Part shown: in pieces, positions 30,803 through 42,206 of the stretch
Layout: every line of letters begins with the position of its first letter
Position numbering within the stretch: position 1 is the first letter of the stretch
Assembly (NCBI GenBank): GCA_036186865.1
Contig: AP025067.1
Span: 16,213,358-16,277,357, forward strand
DNA length: 64,000 nt
DNA from: Eustoma russellianum
Lineage: Eukaryota > Streptophyta > Magnoliopsida > Gentianales > Gentianaceae
Reading direction: 5' to 3'
Notes under the pieces: generated by a model
What the model was told of the DNA's origin: nothing
The model's database searches: none
What the model saw: the letters and a program-made list of their open reading frames with translations, nothing else
Program-made: the position numbers and the translations under genes

Positions 30803-33216
30803 TTGTTGATGACTTTTCTCGTTATACTTGGACTTTATTTCTTGCACATAAGGATGATAGCGCCGTAGAAATCGCTAAATTAATTAAACAACTTGAGAAT
30901 CAATACGGCGTAAATGTGAAAAGAATAAGAAGCGATAGAGGCGGTGAGTTTAAAAATAAAGAGATGATTTCATTTTGTGAAGAAAAAGGAATTAAACATG
31001 AGTTTTCGCCACCTAGAACTCCACAATTAAATGGAGTAGTAGAAAGAAAGAATCGCAAACTACAAGAAATCGCTAGAACTATGCTTTGCGAAAATAAATT
31101 GCCTAGATTTCTGTGGGCGGAAGCCGTAAACTGTGCATGCTATATTGTAAATCGCCTATCTATAAGAAAGAAAATAAACAAGACGCCTTACGAAATTTTG
31201 AATGATCGCATGCCTAAGATTGATTATTTTCGTGTGTTTGGATGCAAATGTTTTGTATTAAATACAAAAGATAACTTAGACAAATTTGAATCCAAATCAG
31301 TTGAGTGCATTTTTATTGGGTATTCCATAAACTCTAAAGCATATAGATGTTATGATCCTCACACTAGACAAATCATAGAATCTATTCATGTTAAATTCAA
31401 TGAATTTGGAGAGATTGATAAAGAAAAGGAATATGATGATGACTTTGATTTGAAACCCGTTTTGGATGAAGAAAATGAGTCTTTTGATATGCATGAGATG
31501 AATGAAACACTAGAAATGCATGATCATATAGAAATGCATGATAACTTAGAAAATAATCAACCAAGATGGCATAGAGATCACCCACATGATCTCATCATAG
31601 GCGACATCACTCACGGTGTGCGACCACGTAGAAGAATCACTTCGGATGAGATAAATGAATTTCATGCTATGATTTCTGAAATTGAGCCTAAAAATGTGCA
31701 TGATGCTTTGAGTGATTCATCTTGGATTGATGCTATGCATGACGAACTTAATCAATTCGTTAGAAATGATGTATGGGATTTAGTGCCACGACCACAAGAT
31801 AAGACAATAATAGGCACAAAGTGGGTATTTAGAAACAAAATGAATGAGGAAGGAAAGGTCGTTAGAAATAAAGCAAGACTCGTAGCTCAAGGATATAATC
31901 AAGAAGAAGGAATAGACTACGATGAAACATTTGCACCCGTAGCACGTTTAGAAGCTATACGACTCTTACTTGCTATTGCTTGCTTGAAAGATTTTAAATT
32001 ATATCAAATGGACGTCAAAAGTGCTTTTCTAAACGGATTTATACAAGAAGAAGTATACGTGAAGCAACCACCCGGTTTTGAAGATTTGAAACATCCAGAT
32101 CACGTGTACAAACTAAAGAAGGCACTATATGGCCTAAAGCAAGCGCCGAGAGCATGGTATGATCGTTTTGCCACTTTTCTTTTAGAAAATAATTTTAAAC
32201 GTGGTACTATAGATAGTACACTATTTTTGAAACAAGAAAAATCAGATTTACTTATTATTCAAATTTACGTAGATGACATTATTTTCGGTTCTACCTCACA
32301 TAGACTTGTTAAAGATTTTGAAAATTGTATGAAAGCTGAATTTGAAATGTCTATGGTTGGTGAACTTAATTATTTTCTTGGCTTGCAGATTAAGCAAACG
32401 AGTAAAGGAATTCATATAAGCCAAGCTAAGTACGTAAATGACATGATCAAGAAGTTCAATTTTGAAAATTTGAAACCATCCCCCACGCCTATGAGTGTTA
32501 CTACTAAATTAGACAAAGATGAACATGGTAAAGACGTTGATAATGGATTATATCGATCTATGATAGGCTCTTTACTATATTTAACTGCTAGTAGGCCTGA
32601 CATTATGTTTAGCGTATGCATGTGTGCTCGTTTTCAAAGTCAACCTAAGGTGTCACACTTAAATGCGGTAAAAAGAATATTCCGCTATATTAAGCACACG
32701 CCCACCTTAGGTATTTGGTATGATAAGGACTCTACATTCGACTTACATGCTTACACTGATGCAGATTATGGTGGCTGCAAGATAGATAGAAAAAGCACGA
32801 GCGGAACTTGCCAATTCATAGGAAATTCCCTTATTTCATGGTTTTCCAAAAAGCAAGAAAGTGTTGCTTTGTCCACTACTGAGGCTGAGTATATGGCTCT
32901 TAGCCTTTTTTGCACACAGTTGTTGTGGATAAAACAACAACTTTCGGACTTTGGAATTACCGTAAATAAAATTCCTATATATTGTGATAGTATGAGTGCA
33001 ATAAATTTGTCTAAGAACCCCGTATTACACTCTAAGGCTAAGCATATAGAAGTTCGCTATCATTTTCTTCGTGATCACGTTAACAATGGTAATATTGTCA
33101 TAGATCACGTACGCACAGAATCACAAGTAGCGGATATATTTACAAAGGCCTTAAATCAAGCCACATTTGAATCTCTTCGTTCTAAACTAGGCATGCTTCC
33201 TGTTGACGTGATTTAA
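30748..33216 (+). CDS. SIRE-type integrase core, RT and RNase H (intact frame, 5'-truncated)
   Basis: Open frame of 822 codons ending TAA/TGA-type stop at 33214-33216. Order: integrase core with YACVIVDDFSRYTW, RSDRGGEF (second catalytic Asp) and NGVVERKN (Glu); linker with TPYEIL and a Glu/His-rich variable part; RT with GTKWVFRNKMNEEGKVVRNK, MDVKSAFLNG, LYGLKQAPRAWY and YVDD at 32266-32277 (residues 507-510); RNase H with TDADYGG, SKKQESVALSTTEAEYMALS, CDSMSAINLSKNPVLHSKAK. It ends RSKLGMLPVDVI. In a full element it would be cleaved from a gag-pol chain; here the Met is internal and the upstream frame is broken, so it would not be expressed normally. RT and RNase H catalytic residues look intact. 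Confidence 0.9.
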   Translation: MFGPSRTTSLGGRHYACVIVDDFSRYTWTLFLAHKDDSAVEIAKLIKQLENQYGVNVKRIRSDRGGEFKNKEMISFCEEKGIKHEFSPPRTPQLNGVVERKNRKLQEIARTMLCENKLPRFLWAEAVNCACYIVNRLSIRKKINKTPYEILNDRMPKIDYFRVFGCKCFVLNTKDNLDKFESKSVECIFIGYSINSKAYRCYDPHTRQIIESIHVKFNEFGEIDKEKEYDDDFDLKPVLDEENESFDMHEMNETLEMHDHIEMHDNLENNQPRWHRDHPHDLIIGDITHGVRPRRRITSDEINEFHAMISEIEPKNVHDALSDSSWIDAMHDELNQFVRNDVWDLVPRPQDKTIIGTKWVFRNKMNEEGKVVRNKARLVAQGYNQEEGIDYDETFAPVARLEAIRLLLAIACLKDFKLYQMDVKSAFLNGFIQEEVYVKQPPGFEDLKHPDHVYKLKKALYGLKQAPRAWYDRFATFLLENNFKRGTIDSTLFLKQEKSDLLIIQIYVDDIIFGSTSHRLVKDFENCMKAEFEMSMVGELNYFLGLQIKQTSKGIHISQAKYVNDMIKKFNFENLKPSPTPMSVTTKLDKDEHGKDVDNGLYRSMIGSLLYLTASRPDIMFSVCMCARFQSQPKVSHLNAVKRIFRYIKHTPTLGIWYDKDSTFDLHAYTDADYGGCKIDRKSTSGTCQFIGNSLISWFSKKQESVALSTTEAEYMALSLFCTQLLWIKQQLSDFGITVNKIPIYCDSMSAINLSKNPVLHSKAKHIEVRYHFLRDHVNNGNIVIDHVRTESQVADIFTKALNQATFESLRSKLGMLPVDVI

Positions 33217-33480
33217 TGCGATATCATTGATTTACTTTCCTTTTTGACAGGAATCTTTTGATTAACTTTCCAAAATAAAGGGGGAGAGAGAAGCATGATT
33301 TAAGGAGGAGAGAGAGATTTAAGGAGATTTAAGGGGGAGAGAGATCACTGATTGATCCTAATTGCATGAATCAAGGGGGAGCCGGATTTGAAATTCAAAA
33401 TTCAAATTTCAAATCTGTGCATAATTCTAGGGGGAGAGATAACACTTAAATCATGTACACTAGTTATTTTGAAAATCATC
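33217..33480 (+). other. SIRE-type 3' untranslated region, purine-rich
   Basis: Repeated GGGGGAGAGAGA-like stretches between the pol stop and the polypurine tract. No envelope-like frame. Confidence 0.6.
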
Positions 33481-33493
33481 AAAAGGGGGAGAT
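33481..33493 (+). other. Polypurine tract of the SIRE-type element
   Basis: AAAAGGGGGAGAT directly before the 3' LTR. Confidence 0.85.
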
Positions 33494-33560
33494 TGTAGGA
33501 ATATGAGGGTTTGAGTGATTTCAAAATAAAGAAATTTGAATATATATATATATAAACGTT

Positions 33561-33561
<1 letters not shown>

Positions 33562-33609
<48 letters not shown>
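33562..33609. repeat. (AT)n microsatellite in the 3' LTR
   Basis: About 24 AT units, against roughly 10 in the same place of the 5' LTR (25116-25135). Confidence 0.85.
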
Positions 33610-33613
<4 letters not shown>

Positions 33614-35185
33614 AGTGTACATGAATGCATGATAACTTGCCTTATTTAGCTTATATATTATGTTGCCGTACTAACGAGCCATGAAGCTTTAAAGCTTACA
33701 TCATATGGCGAACATTTGTTGAGTTTATACTATTTTCAGGTGCCACAATTAATGAACTAAAGTAGTTCATTAAGTGAAGTACTTAGTTTAATAAACTAAG
33801 TAGTTCATTAAAGGAAGATGCATTTGGAAAAGGCATAAAGGCAACATGGCTATGGAAGGAAAGTTCTCTCCTCCTCCCCACATCAATTTCACACGCCACA
33901 TATACATAATATATATATTTTCAGATTTTTTTTAAAAGGCACATACACATGTATTCCAACGTACTATCGACACGTTATATATCTTACGAACGTACGTTTA
34001 CGTCACACCACTATACTTAACTCATATTTATGAGTATATTCAGATCTTATATCATATGATATAAGATATGGTGATGACAAATTAAATACGACACGATAAA
34101 AGGTTCTAAACCGAAATTTGTCGTATCGGGCGATACCGAAACTTCGCCAACGTGTCACGTACTTGCCATAAATAAATGGCCAGCCCATGTACATCAAAAT
34201 TTATTTATAATTTCGTGCCATACACTGTATATTGAGACAAAAATACTTTCCATGTTGGCACACACAAATCATCCCACATTTAGGCCAAAATGTGAAGATT
34301 CCAATTTTATTTTTGTCACATGTTTATGGTACCACTTTAAATCAGCCAAGTGCTGAAATTTAAAGTATATATTATATATATTATGTATAACATAATATGT
34401 ATAGCATGTGCAAAAGTTGGAATTTAAATTAGAGAAAAATCGGGTAATCGATAAATATCGAAAATTCGGTTTTCTACGCACTTGACATGGAACGTTTTTC
34501 TTGAACATGATGTGGCACGTATCTAGACACTTTTTACATATAATATACATCTTAAAGTGTTCTAGAAAATTAAATTAAGGGCTGATTGGAATATTACATG
34601 TGTGTATTATTAAATGTGCACTATTTTTCAAAGTTAGCAAAAATAAATTTCAGCACATGTATATACACTTTCAAAACGTCATCCCAGCTGAGATGGAGCA
34701 CATGTGGAGCCTTGTTGGCATGTTGATTGGTCAAGGATCAATCATACAATGTTGATGGATCAAAGAGAGAAGCTACAAAAGGTAAGTTTTCAACATACAC
34801 CTCTCTTATGTCACATGCTGAAAATTTCAGCATGTCACATACCAAGTGGACGTTTTCTTCATCATTAAGGAAGATAAATTGTCAATTTTTTATTAAGGAA
34901 TAAATCAAAGGAGTTATGGAAATGATTTGAATTGTATTAAGTGTGATATTCTTCATATCACACATGCTGAAATTTTTCAGCATGTGTGAAGATGTTATGG
35001 CCGAACCTTCACCCTCCTTGGTGTCCAAATTCATTCTCCATCTTGTAGCAAGACTTACCTTAGATAATGGATGTATTTTTTATGGAAGAAATTCAAAGAA
35101 AATTGGAAGAAATCTAGAGTTATTTCATGTGGTAAATGCTGAAAATTTCAGCATTGAAATCATAGGAGCTGGCCGATTTTTTTGA

Positions 35186-35195
35186 NNNNNNNNNN
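35186..35195. other. Assembly gap (10 N)
   Basis: Ten Ns inside the 3' LTR after a T-run. The 5' LTR reads straight through here, and TGA is repeated on both sides of the Ns, so nothing appears to be missing. Confidence 0.95.
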
Positions 35196-36579
35196 TGATA
35201 GAAAGAGGGATTTTTGTGTCTCAAAATTTATGTGAATATCTCTTAAGTTATGGAATGTATTATGTGATGATTATTTGGCAAATATTCAGTGTTTTTTTTT
35301 CAGAATATCCATGTCATCAAATGATGACAATATTGAGCCAATCAAAAGGTGCCAAGTAAGCAATGACTAAATGATGGTCCAATGGAATGATGCCAAGCAA
35401 GCAAAACATTGTCACCATGATGTCTCACACTCTCTCAAGCAATTAAAAGGAAAGTTTCAAGAGGGGAGAAGGGTGCAAGGGGACGGCTACATGCTATAAG
35501 GGAGGAAGAGAAGAACAAACAAAAATAACACCAAGAATTACATTCAAAAGTGATCAAAGTGCAAAAGCTTTCTTCTCCTACACTTTCTTTCTTTCTTCTC
35601 TTGTAAAAAACCTATTGTACTTTATTTCTTTCATTCTTGAATAGGCTTCATAGAAACCACCATTCATACATCTTTGTAAAAGATTGATCAAGGTGTAATC
35701 AATCTTCATTCTAGCGAGGTGGTGGTGTTCGTGCAAATTGTACTCACAATACAAGGTTTGTAAAGGGTTGGAGTTAAGGTGTAACTCTATCAACCCTGCG
35801 GTAAGGTGTACTGCGTGTGTGAAATTAGTGTGAACCAAGGAAGGTGTTCCTTGAAGACTGGAGTAGGTTGTTTATAACCGAACCAGTATAAAATTCTTGG
35901 TGCAATTTACTTTCTGCATTTACGTTTCAGTTTCTGCGCTGTTTACTCATATTGTTCACGTTCGCAAAAATAGTAAAAGTTTTCTAAAAATTATAAAAAT
36001 TTCCAGAAACATACATAAACGTTCTAGGGTTAATTTGGCACAAGTTTCAACCCTTTTGGACAAGTATAGGCCAGTCAAACATCAAAAGTTCTGAGACTAG
36101 TGCAGTCTGATTTTCAGACTTGCAAAGGTTGAGACTTTGGTGGTATTTGACCTACTTCCCAAAAGAATTTTCAAAAACTGTTTCAACCCATTTCAATATA
36201 GTGTGTGAGGAGTTATTGGTCAAATTTTCAGATCATTTGGACATTCACACAAATAGGAATTAATTTTTCAAAACCATCTACCGTTTCTGGCAGATTTGCA
36301 CAATCTGAGTGCCAACGGTTTTTGAAGGGGTTAGAGGTTGAATTTGGATTTGAAATTTTTAGGGGACCCTCACAACATCTGAGGCTAAGTTCTCTCAAAA
36401 TTTCATAATTTTTGGAGACCTCTAACCTAGGTTTTAAAACGTTTTAAAACTGGTACTGAAAACAGAATCTTTTTTCAGAACTTGAATTGGTTAGGTTTAA
36501 AGAAATTTTAAAAACCATATTTTCCGCACCACCTATTCAACCCCCCCTTCTAGTGGTGCCTTGCAGATCCTACAACAGT

Positions 36580-36760
36580 GATAGCGCAAAGTGTTGCTCA
36601 GCATCAGCAGTAGCAGCAACCCCCTCCTCTACCACCGCCTCGTCGTGACATAAGGTATTACACTGGGGAGATGCAAAGCGTGCATGTCCCAACTTTTGAG
36701 GGAACCACTCTGAGGATACGGCCCCATCGCACGCCGTGCTTCTCCAGGCCCTGATATTGG
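36580..36760 (+). pseudogene. Element B gag N-terminus, second half
   Basis: Continues the frame from 25043: VIAQSVAQHQQ, TAG, then QQPPPLPPPRRDIRYYTGEM, VHVPTFEGTT and a stop near 36751. The in-frame TAG falls in the Gln-rich run. Gag similarity ends at the same place as in element A, so truncation preceded the split of A and B. Confidence 0.75.
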
Positions 36761-36765
36761 AAAAT

Positions 36766-38218
36766 TGTTAGGAAATCAACCGAGATCACTGCCAAACGCG
36801 CAGTGGAAAACAAAAACTTGATCTCCGATTTCCTACCAAGGATCCATGTTGTTCGTTTAATCGATGAAAAAAACTCAAAAATTACCTCCGAAGATTCGAA
36901 ATCTGCAGATGGAAGAGGTGCGAAATCACGAACACCCTCTGTCGGTATCCACACGAACGCTTCCGCTCGGAGTGCTAGATCTTCAAACGGCGCGGCTGAA
37001 GAACTCGTTTTTCTCAAAAACGATTCTAGGGTTTCGTTTTCTGTTCTTTCGTTTTTCTATTTGCTTGGTGTATGAGATACGCCAAGCTCCATACATATAT
37101 ATAGATATCAAAATCCGATTGCAGATCGGATTTGTTGACGCTATCAAAATTCGTACCAGATACGGATTCTGTTAGGATTAGATAAAACAAATCAAAATCC
37201 ATATCAAATATGGATTCTCTGTAATTATCCGATGATATAAATATATACATAAAAAAAAGCAAAATTAATAATAATAATAATAATTAATATCCAATATTAA
37301 TATTATTAACATTAAAAAACGATAATAATAATAATAATAATTAATATCCAATATTAATATTATTAATATTATTAATCTCAGCTATACGCATTCTTGTGTG
37401 TGACCCGATAGGCCCATATTAATTGGCAGTTGATTAAATCTCTATTAAACCAACAAGTCGTAATTGGCCTCTAGCAAGGCATTACAACTATCCAATTAAT
37501 ACGAGTAAAGTCCAACTAGCCTAATAATAGTACATGCATTAATCCCTTTGTCACACGATATCTAGTTTGAACATAAGTCATGGTCAGCGTCATACTTATA
37601 TAGTTCAAACATATGATTACTCGATCTCTAAGTAGACTGATAAAACAAATGATATTGATCACACTATCAATTCATTTGAGCACGGCCATGAATTTCACAG
37701 TCTCATTAATCGAGGGGCCCACAGATATCACTCTCAAAAGAGAGGGACAAATTCTATCTTGATTGTTCAATATCCTCTACATAATTTCTATCACATTCAA
37801 TCATGACCTTTATTATTATCCAATTACGGATAACGTTTGATCATGTCAAAATATAATAGTCCTTATGTTGGAAACTATGACAATCTCAAGTCAAAGGATT
37901 AAAACATGACTATCGTGAGATTTACTTATGACGCTAATCCATATAGTAATCTCATGATGGGTCTATCCAATACACTGTTATCTAACAAGTATCTATGAGA
38001 TTGATTCATATCACCATACACATAATCATCTCATGATTATCAAATCAATACTCATACTGATTATAGATTATTTTATCTTTATAACAATAATGAATCAGGG
38101 ACATATATCAAAATTGTGTAACATACTGACCAACAATAATGATAATAAAACCTCTTTTATTAATAATAAATGCATAACATAAATATCCAAATCATGGCCT
38201 AGGGCACATACACTAACA
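36766..38218 (-). repeat. 3' LTR of copia-2
   Basis: 1453 bp. It contains the triple hairpin cassette (37111-37216) and TAA/ATT-rich runs (37265-37375). The second hairpin here has one mismatch that is absent from the other LTR. Confidence 0.93.
37111..37216. repeat. Three hairpins of matched size in LTR copia-2 (left)
   Basis: Stems AATCCGAT/ATCGGATT, AATTCGTA/TACGGATT (one mismatch) and AATCCATA/TATGGATT, each with a 5-nt loop, at 37111-37133, 37148-37168 and 37196-37216. Confidence 0.8.
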
Positions 38219-38230
38219 ATCTCCCACTTG
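38219..38230 (-). other. Polypurine tract of copia-2
   Basis: Minus strand CAAGTGGGAGAT next to the 3' LTR. Confidence 0.8.
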
Positions 38231-38238
38231 CACTAGGC

Positions 38239-41200
38239 CTACAAATATCTGAGACCCATAGATCTAGTATGCTGATCATGCTTGACCCGTGAGAGAGGCT
38301 TAGTCAATGGATCCGCTATGTTATCGTTTGTGTCAACTTTACATATCTTGACATATCCTCTATCGATGATGTCTCGAATGAGATGGTAGCGTCTGAGTAT
38401 ATATTTAGATCTCTGATGAGACCTAGGCTCTTTTGCTTGTGCTATGGCACCATTGTTGTCACAATAAATGTCCACAAGATTTGCAATGCTAGGTACCACT
38501 CCTAGCTCAGTGATGAACTTCTTCAACCAAACTGCTTCTTTAGCTGCATCTGATGCTGCTATATACTCAGCCTCTGTTGTAGAATCAGCCACAGTGCTTT
38601 GTTTTGAACTCTTCCAACTAACAGCTCCACCATTCAATGTGAATACAAAACCGGACTGCGATCTGAAATCATCTATGTCGGTTTGGAAGCTAGCATCTGT
38701 GTAACCATTTACAACTAACTCGTCATCCAAACCTCCATAAAACAAGAATACTTCTTTATTCCCTCTGAGGTACTTAAGAATATTCTTGACAGCTGTCCAG
38801 TGACCTTCACTGGGGTCAGCTTGATATCTACTAGTTGTGCTCAATGGATATGAGACATCTGGTCTAGTACATAACATGGCATACATGATCGATCCTATAG
38901 CAGAAGCATAAGGAATTTTATTCATTCGATCTCGCTCATCAGATGTCTGAGGACATTGATTCTTGCTAAGATGAATGCCATGAGACATAGGCAGGAATCC
39001 TTTCTTGGACTCTTGCATGTTGAACCTCTTCAACATTTTATCTATGTATGTACTTTGACTCAAGCCTATTATCCTTTTAGATCTATCTCTATAGATCTTG
39101 ATACCAAGGATATAGGTAGCCTCGCCCAAGTCTTTCATTGAGAATGAATTCCCTAACCAAGCCTTAACCTTTTGCAAGGTAGGGATATCATTTCCAATAA
39201 GCAATATGTCATCCACATATAGGACCAGAAACACTACTGCACTCCCACTAACCATCTTGTAAACACAAGGTTCATCTTCATTCTTGATGAAACCAAAGTT
39301 TTTAACTGTTTTATCAAAATGAAGATTCCAGCTTCGAGATGCTTGCTTCAATCCATAGATGGACCTTTGAAGCTTGCAAACCTTCTTTGAATTCTCAGGA
39401 TTTACAAAACCCTCAGGTTGTGTCATGTACATATCCTCAGTAAATTTCCATTAAGGAAAGCAGTTTTGACATCCATTTGCCATATCTCATAATCATAGTA
39501 TGCTGCTATGGCAAGGAGAATTCAAATAGACTTAAGCATAGCTACTGGTGAAAAGGTTTCGTCATAGTCTATAACACGAGTTTGCTTGAAACCTTTAGCC
39601 ACAAGCCTTGCTTTGTAGGTTTGCACATTTCCATCCATGTCAGTTTTCTTCTTGAAAACCCATTTGAAACCAATAGTCTTAATACCCTCTGGAGGATCAA
39701 TTAAAGACCAAACTTGGTTATCAAACATGGATTGCATCTCAGAATTCATGGCTCCAAGCCATTTATCTGAATCTGGACCAGACACAGCTTCTTGATAAGT
39801 AGTAGGCTCATCTTGATCTATGAGCATAACTTCACTATCATCAGTCACAAGAAATCCATATCTCTCTGGCTGACGATGTATCCTATCTGATCTGCGTTGG
39901 ACTTGTGTTACATTTTCAGGCTCCACAACTGTTTGTGGTTCTGAAATTGTCTCTAAAGACGGTTCAACGATATCTTGTGGAACTTGAGTTTCCTCAAGTT
40001 GTAATATACTCCCACTAGTTCTCTTGGAGAAAAACTCCTTTTCTAAAAAGATTCCATTTCGAGCAACAAACACTTTGTTCTCTGAGGGAATATAGAAATA
40101 GTACCCTTTAGTTTCTTTAGGATACCCCACAAAAATACATTTGATAGATTTTGGAGCTAGCTTATCTGACACTAATCTTTTCACATAAGCTTCACAACCC
40201 CAAATCTTAAGAAAAGACAAACTGGGTCTCTTACCAGTCCACATCTCATATGGTGTCATTTCAACCGCTTTAGATGGTACACGGTTCAAAATGAATGCAG
40301 CTGTCTCCAAGGCATAACCCCAAAAAGATAAAGGAAGATCTACTTGACCCATCATAGATCGAACCATATCTAATAAAGTTCGATTTCTCCTTTCAGAAAC
40401 ACCATTCCATTGTGGAGTTCCTGGAGGAATCAACTGTGAAACGATTCCACAATTTCTTAGATGTTGGTCAAATTCTTGGCTCAAATATTCACCACCTCGA
40501 TCTGATCGAAGCGTTTTAATTGTCTTACCAAGTTGATTTTGTACTTCATTTTGAAAAGTTCTAAACATTTCAAAAGACTCATGCTTATGTTTCATTAGGT
40601 AGACATAGCCATACCTACTAAAATCATCAGTAAAAGTAATAAAATACTGAAATCCTCCTCTGGCACTAATGCTGATTGGGCCGCATACATCTGTATGTAC
40701 CAAGCACAATAAGTCATTAGCCCTTTCACTATGTCCAGTAAAAGGAGTCTTTGTCATCTTTCCAAGCAAACAAGACTCGCAATTTTCAAATGATTCAAAA
40801 TCAAATGAATCTAATAATCCAACTTGATGGAATTTAGATACGCGCTTCTCATTTATATGGCTAAGGCGACAATGCCATAAATATGCAGAGTTTGATTCAT
40901 TTGGCTTAGTTCTCTTTGAAGATATGTTATAAATATTACCGTCATTGGAATCATCAAGGTTAAGGACATAAATGCCATTATAACTACTTGCAATACAATA
41001 AAGCAAGTCATTTTTATCAAAAATAGAACACTTCTTATTTTTAATTAAAAACGAATAGCGTTCATCATCCAAAACAGACACTGAAATAAGATTCCTACTC
41101 ACAGTAGGAACATAAAAGCAATTGTTTAAAACTAACAAAAGCCCATTGGGCAAGACAAGCTCATAGGTCCCTACCGCTATAGCAGCAACTCTTGCTCTAT

Positions 41201-42206
41201 TGCCAACACATAGGTCCATCTCGCCCTTCTTCAACATCCTACTCCTTTTGAGCCCCTGCATATTTGTACAAATATGGGATCCACATCCAGTATCTAATAC
41301 CCAGGAAGAAGAAGTAGACAAATTAATTTCTATAACATAAATACCTGAAGATGTAGTCGTACTACCCTTCAGCTTCTTCAACTCCTCCAAATAAACATCA
41401 CAATTTTTTTTCCAATGCCCAGGCTTGTTGCAATGGAAACAAGTTCCTTCCTTAGGAACCTTTGCCTTGGGACCAGGTTTCGGTTTAGCTTGACCCTTTG
41501 CCCCTTTTGCACCCTTTGCACTTTTAGCCTTACCCTTGCCTTTAGCTTTCTTTTTCATTAGCTTGGTATTGACACTCAATACATGGGTAGGCTTCTTGAT
41601 ATTCCCCTCAGCAGTTTTGAGCATACCATGTAGCTTAGGAATGGACTTTTCCATATTACTCATATTGTAGTTCATGACGAATTGAGAAAAACTGCTAGGC
41701 AAAGAGTATAGGATCAAATCCGTGGCGAGTTCCAAACTCAGGGGATATCCAAGTCTTGCAAGGTGATCTATATAGCCTTTCATCTTCAGAACATGAGCGC
41801 TAACAGATTCACCTTCAGACATCTTACAGTCAAAAAGTGCAACAGCGGTGTCGAACCTATCCTGCCTAGCCTGTTGTTGGAAAGCTTATTTGAGATGCAC
41901 ACTCATCTCATAAGCTTCTAAGTGTTCCAGGTCTTTCTGAAGTCCTGGACACATAGTTGCCAACATTAGACATCCTATGTCATTGGAATCTTCAACATGC
42001 TTCTTATACTTGTTCTTAACAGCAACAGAAGCATCAGCAGGAGGGGGTTCAGGGACAGGGTCATCGAGCACGTAGGACTTCTTTTCTTGCTTGAGAACAA
42101 TTCTCAAGTTTCGAAACCAGTCAACAAAATTAGTCCCACATTCTTTTAGTTTTTCCTTCTCAAGGATAGATCGCAGCGATAAGGTGGAATTGTTATTAGC
42201 AGCCAT
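38239..42206 (-). pseudogene. copia-2 gag-pol, nearly complete, three breaks
   Basis: Starts at ATG 42206 (MAANNNSTLSLRSILEKEKL). Gag continues past an in-frame TAA at 41886-41888 into the frame from 41822. CCHC knuckle CFHCNKPGHWKKNC lies at residues 128-141 of that frame, after a Lys/Gly-rich repeat. Protease SSWVLDTGCGSH (DTG), integrase CESCLLGK, HTDVCGP, RSDRGGEY and NGVSERRNR, and the RT start IGFKWVFKKKTDMDGNV follow. A TGA at 39522-39524 and a one-base slip near 39440 interrupt the RT. The last frame (39432-38239) has YGLKQASRSWN, YVDD at 39208-39219, and RNase H STVADSTTEAEYIAASDAAK and CDNNGAIAQAKEPRSHQRSK. Same broad type as tobacco Tnt1-like database entries; exact lineage unsure. 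Confidence 0.9.

Larger units (their letters stand above)
25044..36574 (+). mobile_element. SIRE/Maximus-type Ty1/copia element, young
   Basis: LTRs 25044-28090 and 33494-36574 (TGTAGGAATATGAGG...GATCCTACA) with exact duplication ACAGT at 25039-25043 and 36575-36579. Interior: PBS, gag with CCHC knuckle and a long Ser/Asp-rich coiled-coil tail, protease, integrase, RT, RNase H, polypurine tract. Gag and pol motifs (LFDGESFIQWKLRMK, DSGCSRHMTGD, YVDDIIFGST) are of the SIRE/Maximus type. No envelope-like frame follows pol. The LTRs differ at only about ten positions by eye outside an AT run, so the insertion is recent. Confidence 0.9.
33494..36574 (+). repeat. 3' LTR of the SIRE-type element
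   Basis: 3081 bp including a 10-base N gap; nearly identical to 25044-28090. The (AT)n run is longer here (about 33562-33609). Confidence 0.93.

Noticed and set aside
33402..33614. Minus-strand frame rich in Ile-Tyr
   Set aside because: Translation of the (AT)n microsatellite.
36658..37017. Frames around 36658-37175 and 44017-44405, present twice
   Set aside because: They lie at the copia-2 LTR ends and are duplicated with the LTRs; one crosses the insertion joint with element B.
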